A model generated the notes under the pieces. That model had not been told where the DNA came from. It did not search any database and saw only the letters and a list, made by a program, of their open reading frames with translations. Of a DNA stretch of 64,000 nt, positions 22,901 to 34,900 are shown piece after piece (within the stretch, counting starts at the first letter, position 1; each line of letters opens with the position of its first letter). A program made the translations under genes and the position numbers. The DNA is from Synchiropus splendidus. Its lineage: Eukaryota > Chordata > Actinopteri > Syngnathiformes > Callionymidae. The stretch lies in assembly GCF_027744825.2 (NCBI RefSeq), contig NC_071334.1, forward strand, positions 6,828,437-6,892,436, in the 5' to 3' direction.

Positions 22901-25900
22901 AGACAGAAAAGCTGTTCGTGTGAAATATAGGAATAAAATGCTTCATTTTAATTGATGTTGCAAGCTGCTCTCTGAAGACGTACACAAATTGATGGCTATA
23001 CCAGGCAAAATATTGCTAATGTTATTATGTTGTTGGGTCGGTTCATTTTGATTAACAAGAAAAAAAGAGGGCTCTCAGTAGATTAACATGTTTCATCTCA
23101 ATTTATCGCACTAAAGATGTGTGAACTCAACTCAACTTTTATTAGATGGAGTGGTCCTCATAGGTTCTCTGACGCGCTCCTCTGCCTTGGTTCACATCAA
23201 CACATGCAGGTCTCCTGCTGCCAAGGTGAAAATAGTTGGATATTGGCGGCGGCGTCCTCTTCCTCGTCCCCATTAGGGTTCACTGATCGTGGACACACTC
23301 TCACAGGCAGCGCTAATGCTACGACCCGCCATCAGTTAGGGACCATCAACAAATTCTAAAGCCTCAAAGTATGAGTGACATCTTCAATAAGGCCATGGAA
23401 AACAAGCATTTTAGGAGAGAGAATTGTGAAATGGAAATGTGTCCAGACTGCTCCATAGTTCAAGTCAACTGTTCAGAGACATGAGATACAGCAGACAGAC
23501 GGCTCCATTTAACCCCTAAATAAAGCTGGCAGAGCAGCCTGTCAGACACCAGCGGCTTCTACCAGAGACGTGAATTTCTCATCTCTACACTGAGTTGACT
23601 ATTATATTTAAACATAAACAAATAATGATGTTGGAGACAAACTCCACTCATAAGTTTCATCATAAAACAGTTTCAAGAGACTGTAGTGTTTACACACACA
23701 CATGGAATAGATAAGAATGAAGATATATTTATTGTGAACATTTATCACGATAGTTTTTTTTGTCCATATCAACCCATCCCTAGCGGCCAATAATGTTTTC
23801 CTCATGCAAACATTTGTTTACTCCGACAACACAACACATTCATCAGAATAACATCAGGGGCCCTGAAGAGGCTCAACAACATTGTAAACATTAATGGCCA
23901 CTCTTGAAGTTACAGTTTGAAATGAGTCACAACAGCACTACCAGCTGCTTGTTGGAGGTGTTCCAAAAAAACAATGGTTATTTGGAAGTGGTGAATAAAC
24001 CAAGTGCTCCTTGCATCATACTAAACTCAGGAGAGACTGCTCTGGTATAGAAGTGTGATAATCAAAGGAGTGACCGCTTCTCAAAAGGACCCAGGAAAAA
24101 TGACTAAAAATGCTGACTACATCAGAACCACAGATGTATCTTTGCATCCCAGCCACAAGTGCCTGCTCAGAGAGGGTTTTCAGCGCGGGTCACCTCGAAA
24201 GTCCGACCATGAGACCAGACATTATAAGATCATGATACATGATATCGGAGTCTGTCCTCCGTGACTTTGTCTCCAAGCTTCTCGAACATCAGCTGATATA
24301 CTGGTAATCCTGGGCTTCCGAGTCACTCCCAGTCAAAACCTCAGAAAACAACTCACCTACAACTGTAACCTCAGATGTTAAGGTATCATTTTATTAGCTA
24401 TTCCAGTCTTATATGCCAAAGATTAGCCAGCTTCACCCCTGGAGAACCTATGGTTTCCTCCAACAAGGTACTTTCTTGCTCACTATATATAGATGTTGCT
24501 GCCATGTTTACTGCCCCCTGTAGTGTGACCCTCTCCTTCCTTTGACTTGTCTACCCATTGTATGTGCAGGAAGACTGTCCATGTGTTGAGTGGTGCAGCA
24601 TAGAGCAGGAGGATGTTGTCGGCTATAACCGCAGCAACAATCCCTGGATGTGGTGTCAGAGTCATCTGTGTCTCTGTGAAACGCTCGGTCAGCATCCGCC
24701 ACTGTCGCCAAACTAGCCGACTTGTGTCAGCGTTGAATGTCCAGGAGCTAATAAGGCTGCCATCTTCATCTGGAGTTGCGAGTTTAGAAACTTCTTCTTT
24801 TCCTCACGCTCACCGCAGGTTTGACTTTCGCTGCACACGATTGGTTTATGACAAACTCTGTTGAGCTCAGGAGACATTGGAAATGTCTCCTGACGTCTCA
24901 GGGGAATGCTAAAGGTTAAGGCACAAAGAGACGGAGATTAACATGAGGAGGTGCGATTTGTTTCTTTTCCTCCTGTGTTTGTGCACATGAGAACGATGTT
25001 AATGATCTCCTCGGGGAAACCTATCACATGCCTGTTGCAGCGAGCAATGCAGATGACACACGCCACACACAGCGCCTGCTCCACGCTCCGCCGCTTCATG
25101 TTTTAAACATGCCTCCCTGTATTCCCCCGGTGACAGGTCGTCAATGTGACAGACGGATCGTTGAACTGGGGGAATGTAAGAGCGCGCTGGAGCCTTCACA
25201 CCGGCCCTGCGTCTCCGTGGGAGGTGCTTATTTGTGGACAGGTTTCATGCTGTTTGAGGGTAAACAGCTCTGTCCTCTTGCAGAATGATTGAATACCAGG
25301 ATTCTTTTTTCAATTGCTTCTTTGAGAAATTATTTTTTGTGATGCAGTGTTATATATACTATACTACTCTGAAAAACCTTGTGAATGGTGGATGCTGCTG
25401 ATGCCAAGAAGGAATCGATTCTTACAGTCACTACAATGACCTAAAGCCACAACAATGAGGAATAATGTTGCATCAATAACATATACAGTACAGCGTAGCC
25501 ACAGTGGGATATGAAGTCAACAATGAGATATAATGTCACAACAGTCACTCCAATAAGATATACATTTCTAACACAGAGCACGTTTACATGAGAGTTCAGA
25601 AAAAAAGTTCGGAAACTCAAACTCCAATGTTCGGACTTTTAAAATAATATAAACAGCTTAGTTCCACTACTGGAGAGGCATTTCTCTTAGTGGGACCACA
25701 CCACCTGAATAATGGGGTTAATAGCTGGACAAAGCTAGCATGTAGCCAGTAGCTGGACTAAGCTAGCATGTAGTCAGTAGCTGGACTAAGCTAGCATGTA
25801 GCCAGTAGCTGGACTAAGCTAGCATGTCGTCAGTAGCTGGACTAAGCTAGCATGTAGTCAGTAGCTGGACTAAGCTAGCATGTAGCCCAGTAGCTGGACT

Positions 25901-28900
25901 AAGCTAGCATGTAGTCAGTAGCTGGACTAAACTAGCATGTAGCCAGTAGCTGGACTAAACTAGCATGTAGACAGTAGCTGGACTAAGCTAGCATGTAGCC
26001 AGTAGCTGGACTAAGCTAGGATGTAGCCAGTAGCTGGACTAAGCTAGCATGTAGCCAGTAGCTGAACTAAGCTAGCATGTAGTCAGTAGCAGGACTGAGC
26101 TAGCATGTAGTCAGTAGCTGAACTAAGCTAGTATGTAGCCAGTAGCTGGACTAAGCTAGCATGTAGACAGTAGCTGAACTAAGCTAGCATGTAGCCACTA
26201 GCTGGACTAAGCTAGTATGTAGCCAGTAGCTGGACTAAGCTAGTATGTAGCCAGTAGCTGGAGTAAGCTAACATGTAGCCAGGAGCTGGACGATGATGGA
26301 CTGGGTGCTGTGTGGCTGCAGCGACTAAGTTTAGACTAATCTCGGTCTAATGATGTCTGCTAACCTTCTATACAAAGTCGTGTGTGTGTGACCTGATGCA
26401 GTGTGTGTGTTCCTCAGTCTGAGCCGATTTTGCTGGTGATCACATGACAAACCTGATATCAGCTGGGTTTGCATTCATGCAAGGTGTTTTGATCCTTTGC
26501 TTTCACAATGAAAATAGAAGATGTGATTTGTTGGTTTAAGGTGGCGACATTATCATCACATTAGCAACCCTTAGCATGGTTGCTAAGCTAGTCGGGGCTC
26601 ATACCAGTGTTCCATAGTGCAAATCTGGTTATAGAAAGACAACAGAGTCTCCCGGATACTGTTTTTTTTTTCTATTCAGAAACCTGCTAGTTTAATCAGG
26701 GGTCTGCCAAAGGAGCTGCCGTGTTGATGATGATTGACAGTTCCATGATGGACGGCGGTCAACCGTGGAAGCACTGATTCTGGCTCTGAAGTTGAACTAG
26801 TTGTCAACATGAAGGCTGGGTACAATATAACAGTCTGAAACGGCTCCTCGCTACCTGTCAGCTTTGCTTGCTCTTCTTCTACAGACTGCAGAACTGGAAG
26901 GACTGAAAAGCGCCCGGCGCCACCCCTCGCGTTAGTCAGTTATTCGACTTATCTCCTCTGCGTGTAAACTGGGGGACACAGTCAGACTCAGAAGCTTGAT
27001 CTATTGCTATTCTATTGCCTTCTCAAGCAACGCTCTGCGCTGTACTCACTGACTGACACAGTGTCAAGTCCCAATTCGACTCAGTTCTCAAATGGACAGA
27101 GTGAGATGGATGAAATATGGTTACTGTTGGTTGGTCAGGTCGGAGTCCATGTTGAGGCCGATCAGATCGTCTTGGGTGATATCTGTGCCTCAGTCCGTGT
27201 TTTCTCCTTTACTTCTTCTTTTCCCTCCCTTCAGTGGTGGATCCTCCTCCTCCATCTCACCCTGTCCTCTGCTCTGTCCTACATGTCGTCCTTCACCACC
27301 TCCATCAATCTCCTCTTTGTCCTTCCTCTCCACCTTCTGCCTGGCAGTTCCAACCTCAACATCTTCATCTACCAATGTACTGGCTCTCTCTCTCTCTCCT
27401 CTGTACATGTCCAAACCATCTCCATCTAGCCTCTCTGACTTGGTCTCCTAAACACCTGTGCTGTCCCTCTGATCCTATCATCATCCTGCTCACTCCCAGA
27501 GAGAAGCTCAGCATCTTCATCTCTGCTACCTCCAGCTCTGCCTCCTGTCTTTTCCTCAGTGCCACTGTTTCCAAACCATCCGACATTGCTGGCCTCACCA
27601 CCCTTTTGGACACTTTTCCTTTCATCCTTGCCGACACCCTTTTGTCACACAAAACACCTGACACTTTTCTCCAATGATTCCATCCTGCCTGCACCCGCTT
27701 CTTCGCCTATGTTTTCTCCTTTACGTATGATTTCCTAGCTTCAGGGGAGTCGTAGTTTAGAACCACTGTATGTTAAATGGTCTTTTGTGTAACCATGTGA
27801 TCAGCAGCGAACCATCCATGCGAACCACAATCGGACGAACCAACGTTACAATTACAGCTGCCTCCGCTAAGTAATCTGAAAACGGTGTCAGCAGCACAGA
27901 CTGAAGCAGACGGCATTATTAAACACTCCACCACCCAAACGTCGCAAACTATTTGCATAACAAACAAGCCTAAATAGATTTGATTTCAGTGATATGGAAC
28001 TGATAGCAGAACAGAGGGACCCGAGCTATGAAAGGGCTGAAAGGAGCTTTTGTCTGCCGCTAAAATTCGGAACCCTTTTTTTCCGCCGGAGTCCATTATT
28101 CTGTCACTTCAGCTAATTTGCAGCTCAAAGAGTCACATCAATATGCCACTATGTTAGACAGACAGCGCCTGCAAACTCTTTGTGTTGCTCTTTGTTCTGG
28201 ATCGATTCACTTTTTTAACATGCGAGGTGGACGATTGCGTCGGTTACCTTTTGTTTCAGGCCGACCTGTTTTATCAGTTAACACCCGCCGCTTCTCTTGA
28301 CCTGCCGTCCCTTTACTCTCGCACGCTTTTATCCACTCATTAAGATTGAAGTCCAATGAGTGAATGAATGAATGAAGAGTCAGGTCATTCAGTAAAATGT
28401 TCAGAAATAGGAAGGGAAATATGTTTAGCGGTGAAATCGTGGTGTGAAAGTCAAGTCAGCAAAAATGAAACCGAGGGGTTCTGGAGTCTCATCTCTGTGC
28501 CCCGAGTCTCCCCGGGGGCATCCGCTAACCTCGTAAGAAACTTTTATGCCCAGCTTTAATGGGGCAGAAAAAAGCATTTTTGTCCACAAACACAACACGA
28601 CGGAGTCAAGCAACAAACTTGATTCAAGTCTGATTATTTACCTTTCACTTGAGGAGGGGAAAAATGGACAAAATAAACCAACATGGTTTGTCCAGAGCAC
28701 TCGCGTCCCTCTGAACAGTTCAGCATAATGACCCACTCTTCCGCTCGCTGGTTCCAAATGGGCCCAGCGCCAGTCTCTTCAGGGTTCCTGTGGAGGACAT
28801 ATGGTCTCACAGATAGACACGGTAGATTTCAAGGTCTGTGGCCGCCATCAAACGGAGCAAAACGTCTATGAAGAATCGAAGAAGCTTAGATTTACAAAGG

Positions 28901-31900
28901 GTAGATGACTGCATTAGTCTGGCAAGAATAAACAGTCTTTATTTTCTGAAGAGGCGCCGACATGTCAGTTTTATTCCTGAGCTCATATTTGATTCCTTTT
29001 TCATGCGCATGGAGTGATGACAAGGAGCATCTGGAAAAACTCAGACCAGCTGATCCAGTCGTCATTTCTCATTTTCACCTGCTTGCAAGGGCAGCTTTTT
29101 TGTTAGCTTTGTGCTTCGCTTTTTGGGGAGGACAACCTTGTTTACCTGACCCTAGCATACAAATGCCTTCCTGAAGATGAATACCAACATATCGTAAAGC
29201 TTACGTCATAATTTATTCAGTGGGGGGCAATAGAATATGTATATATATATATATATATATATATTTATCTCAATTAATCGCACTAAAGCTGAGTTAACTC
29301 ACGATTAATGGCAACTTACTCAAACAATTTTTATCCGTTCTGAATGTAACTTTAATGACGATTTTACCAACACCAGAGTTGCCATTATTGCTAACAAGGT
29401 TTTACTATCTGCATGTTGTTGAGCCTCTTCACTGAGCTTATTCTGAAGACTGTTCTTGACAGAGTCTGTCACGCAGGGTTGTTGGCGTAAACAAATGTTT
29501 GCATGAGGAAAGCATCATTGGCCTCTCTGATTTAGATAAACCCTTCCTGGAGATCTCTGGCTGTCCACGGGTGGTTTGCTTTGAATCAGAAGGTATGACT
29601 GTGGGGAGGTCCGTGACAATACCAATCTAGATGTGTTTCGATGCTGGGGCTGCAGCCACTTAAACCACCACTTTGCCGGTGCTCACCACTGTCTGAAGCA
29701 GCCGGGAGCGGTGGCTAGTGTCCACCAGATTCTCAGGTTCTGGCTGGGCAAACGCTGCTGCAGGATTTAGTGGACATTGCAAGCTTCTATTTATCTGGGG
29801 CTGTGGTGCGCCCCAACTTCTGTTAGTCTGGCAAATCCTGATTATGGTCACGGGGCGAAAAATAATGAGCGTGAGCTCATTGTCTTCTAAATGTTATTGG
29901 AAATGATCACAAAACAGCCATGTGTTCATATCTATCAGCTGCCAGCTGAAGTGACTGACCTCTTTCATCCCAATTTCCTGGTACATGTTGGCCTCTGCCT
30001 TTCACACCTCTATCTTCCTGTCTCTGTTCCTGCAAGTGGGGCACACACACGCCAAGAACAGAAGGAGACTTGACCACAAGGAAAAAGATCAGGGTCTCTC
30101 ACAGGCGCTCAAAGTGTCAACTTTTGTCTGGCAAAATGTCACGCATGCTGGATGCTGCGCTCCTATCATGACATCACAGATCAGGCCTTTTTTTTTCTCT
30201 CCTTGTTCCTGTCGCTGAAATTTCCACCACAAAGCAAAAGCGAGGAGGAGCAGAGAAGCGGTGGGAGTGACGGTGGCAATTCCACAGTGACAGTTTTACT
30301 CAGTGTGACGGCAGTTATGATAGCAAATCTCCCCAGCGATTGAGCGGAAGAAAATGAGTTGAAGCAGTCAAATGCTGAAAGGGTGAGACAATGAACGTGG
30401 TTAGCCTTCATGCAGAGCCTGTAAGTGTCAGTTTCTTCCCACTCTCAGACATCTAAAAGCCTTCTGAGCAGATTCCTTGTAAACCAGCCAGAAGAGGAAG
30501 TCATTCGTACCACACTATTATATTCAAAGTGACCTCAATTCAAATACGTACAGTCTGTAGTCCATCCAAGCATTTTCCACTTCTTATCCAAGGGCAGGTT
30601 ATTGGACCATGGGCTGAGACAGAAAACATCCTCCAGCTCTCAGTTTAGGCACGTTGTGGTCTTGTTCAAAGTGAGAGGAAGATCAGCATGAAGGCAGCGA
30701 TGGAGTTTACCTGGAGTCATTTTGGCTTGTGTGTGAAGCATTGTTGAGTCTTCTAGACGCTGTCTTGACTTGGTCCAGGTGGAAGCCATTATTTTTCAGG
30801 CTTTTCTCTTTTTATTCATTATAGTCATAAGAGTATGGGCTAAACTGAACGGCCTAAGAGTAATTACGTGCCACATGGTGCCCAGATTGGGCCACTGGTT
30901 CTCAGGTGCTCTCAGAATTCAGAGCGGAGACCTGAGTGGAGGAATTGGAGGAGACTCAGGAAATTTTGTTTTCTGTCTGAGGTTAATGAAGCAGCTCTCG
31001 AAGATATACAGTTTATTAGGATGGAAATCACTTTTCCTCATCCATAGTATAGTATTGTATAGCATCTATAGTATAGTATAATACCGTAACAACCTATTTA
31101 AATTGTGATTTTTCTTATTTTCTGGGCACATGCTCCTGGAACATCCATGACTCTTAAGTTTAACCTGGGCAATCGCTGCATATGCTGTTATATAATATCT
31201 AAGGTCCTTGTACTGCCTACTGTTTTATGTATACAGTGTCCGCACTTTTATGGCAGGGGTCAGGTTCTGGGACCACACACGACAGTTGAAGCATCATAAT
31301 GGAAGGAAGCAGCGGTACCATAATGTAACCCCTGGCTAGCGCAGGGTAGCGCAGATAGTCAGATAAAACCCTGTCCCTGGAAGTACTATTACCATTACTG
31401 AGCATTTTCTTGAATTAAACACATTTGAAAACATGATCAGGAAATAAATCCCCCAATATCTGAGTCATTTCGCTCACAGCAGCTGGAGCGGGTCGTAAAT
31501 CCGCCGATCCAAGACACGGCGTCTGTTGATTGATGCAGACACACAGGTGTATCTCATCACATCAACAGTGTGAAGTGAGTGTGAGTTTCTTGTCTTAAAC
31601 GTACAATTACAACTGATTATGTTAAACTATATTATACATTATAAATTGCATATAAATTTTGCTGATCCAGTTGCTCTTTTACTGTAAAATGTGTCTGTTT
31701 TACGATGACCTGTTGCTGGATTCCCTCACTTGACTGATTTCCTGTCTGAACAAGCTTCGGTGGGGTGAAACACGGTAAAAAAATACAATCGTCGCAGATT
31801 TCAAGCAGCGCAGGGGTCTTTTACCTTCAACCATTTTCTCACTGCGACCCTTTTGAAATAGTGATAGTTTTAGTTTCAACACTTGAAGGATAATGCCCCA

Positions 31901-34900
31901 AATTTTACTGACAGAAAGTGTTCTTGCTCCATGTTATTAACTGATTTGTGTGTATATATGAAAACGCTTCATAAATAGACGACACATCTGTTCATGTTAA
32001 CTGCATGTTTTTTGCACGGCTAATGGTTCTGGTGTCGCTAAAAGTATTGATCTGAATCTGCATCGATTAAAGTCCATCCTGAATCCAAGACCCATTTCAG
32101 TAGACATACCTGTTGTTTTTTTTGTCGTCCATCATAGGCAGATATTATTTCACCATCTTGTTGTGTTGTCATTTTTTGTGTGGAAGGATAGGTGGTCAAC
32201 AGACTAGGGGGAGGACGGATGAGTCATGGAGCCTCTGAGCCCAATGTACTTGCTACAGTTGTTGGGGTCAGTCAAGGACAGGCTTATTTGTCCGTCTGCG
32301 GCTAGAAGTGTGTGTGCGCGCGTTGGATCAGAGTCGTGCCGTTCATTTACAGCCTCCCCCGCTGACTTTGTTGACACAAAATGCCTCCCACCGCAAAACT
32401 TAAAAATATGCTATTGCTCCGAACTGACATGGAGATCACTAATGGGTTCACCACGTCATTGATGCCAGAAAACATCCGTGATAATGGTCAACAAGAAGTT
32501 ACCGTGGCTGAACCAGATTGTAGATTATAGCACTCCGATAGGAAGAGCTCACCTAAACACTCTGCCTTTGCCTATGAGCAGGATTATCGCCACTGGAGCT
32601 TGTTATGCCAACAAATCCTCACTTCCATGGCATACGATATTGTCGTTGGGAGAGTGGACCGTTGCGCCCTGTACTGACGTCCACTATCAGTGTCTGATGT
32701 TGACACATTTGGCTTTCAATTGAAGCACAAGGTTCCGCATTACTCTGTATCGACTGATGCTGTGGGCAACACCTCGCGTATAAGAATGATGCAGGTTCCT
32801 TCACAAGAATTATTGTCAACAATGACTGAGATTTAAGGCCCATAATGATGTTCATCTCTGCTCCTTGTGATTCCTCTTCTAGGAGCAAAGAGGTCACCAT
32901 CCAACAACCTCTTGCATGCAGCAGAAATTATTTAGTAATTCCGAGTTAACCCCAGCGTGGCTGCTCCATTGCACTAGACTCAGAAAGAAAAAGACGACTG
33001 AGGCAGGTCATGATTTGGTTGAACTTGGGGTGAACTCAGCTGCTGCAGTAAGAAAAAAAAAACCCTCTTATGAAATGATCTTGTTGCCCTTCTGTAGCAC
33101 TGATTTGTTCGTCTGTAAAGTGGTAAATGGGTTTTCGAGAGTTTTCGAGCTGTTAGCAGCACTTCTGTCGGTGTCCAGAGCCCTCTCAGCGTTTCATTGA
33201 AAACTCCCGGCTAAAAAAAGGTCCCCCACACACACTCACACCTACGAAGGATTACGAACGCCGATGACCCTCTGTATGTTTTTCAACTGTGGGAGGAAAC
33301 CAGAGTCCAACCCACGTTCATTGCGTTGATGTTCAGAGACTCTTTGAAGTGGTTTTCTGAGGTGGTCTGGGAGTTCAAGGACATCGACCATGCTGGTCGA
33401 CATCAACGCTCAGGGAGGCAGTTGAGGAGAGGCGCCCCTGCAACATGCTGCTGTACAGTCATCCTGACTTATGGAGTCTTTCTGTGCGTGTGGGTGTTAC
33501 TCCACTGCGTGTCTCAAACAGCAAAAGATACTTGATATAGAGAAGTGCCAGAGAAACTGCTTCTGTGCCTGTTGATGTCGGATAACTTTCCGTTTCACTG
33601 AGCTTTCCGAAACAGTGCTAAAGGAAGGAGGCGCTGTTTATTGTTGGCTACTTGTCTGAGCATGACATCCCTATTCTTTAGGTTGAACCGTGGATGTGTT
33701 ATCTTGTGATAACAGTCTAGTTCGAAGTTCCCAGTACAGGAAATGTGTAAGTGGCAAGACGTGTTCAGTCCTCCGACTTGACTGTATCAAACTCAGCTGG
33801 AGTTTGACGCATGTTACCAGGACGGTTTTCAGAGTGAAATGAAGTTTTGGAACTCTCAACCTGTGAGGTACTTTTCGGTGGTGGTCTTGCCTTCGAAAGT
33901 CCTGATTAAACATTCAACATTGTGTATCTTGGCTTAGTGCTTGAATCTCTGAAAGTCGATGGTATGTATCTATGGTTTATGGTTTAATTCTTTTACAGTT
34001 GTAAAAGAAGTTTTAGAGTTACAGTACTAATGTTACCTCAGATTTTAGGACGATAAAAGGACACGATCAGCTCGCTGATGTCATGACATGGTCATGAAGT
34101 TGAACCTTTGTATTAGTGACGTGTGCATGAATCACATGCCTTGTCTTCGATCCTCCTCCTTGTGAATCAGCTTTGTGTTGCCTCGCAGAATCTCCCCTGA
34201 GACCCCAGCTCAAACCGGAGGCCAGGGGTCAGGCGCCTCCGAGCTGTCAGCTCAGTCGTGATGAAGAGGATGTTACATCGACCCTAATAGGTGTTTGAAG
34301 ACACCACGGGGGCCGTGAAGATGTGATCAGTGCTGCAAATAATTGTCTCCTGGGCTGCAGCTTTGACAAATGGCTCTGTTCATTTACTATGCCTGTAATG
34401 GGGACATCAGTCAGCCCACACCTTCACGTTGTGATTTTTTGTCTTTGATGAAAGCAATTCTGACTCTGGAAATTGGTAACATTTCCCCTTGGAAATTTTC
34501 AGCACACGATATCAATTAAAACCGTATCACAGATATGTTGTTATCCTCCTCTACAATAGTGTTTTCTGTAGCCGGACAGATATTTGGAGAGCGCTGTCAG
34601 CGTAAGGGAAGAAAAGCACGTAGGCCAGCAGGTCAACTGTTACACATATGGCAGCAAGCTGACTGTCCATCCCTCTTTCACTTCTGCTCAACACCCTTTT
34701 TATATTTTTAAGGAAGTGAATTCAGTGAATAGTTGAATGACCTTGGAATCAACCCCACAGCTTCTCTCAGTGACCACGGAGACCACCATGCAGAGACTAG
34801 CCTGACTGGGGCCAGGTTTTCTGCGATATGTCAACCATCATGTCCTGCCTCCACCGCTTAGATGGGAGCCGCCATAACCTCAGGATCATGATCTATTTTC

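Noticed and set aside
27004..27677. Overlapping plus-strand frames of 119-147 codons
   Set aside because: They run over the minus-strand LINE and are explained by its antisense strand (Ser/Pro/Leu-rich).
28962..29174. A 70-codon frame with a hydrophobic start that resembles a secreted peptide
   Set aside because: No homology was recognised and no promoter or splice context is visible.
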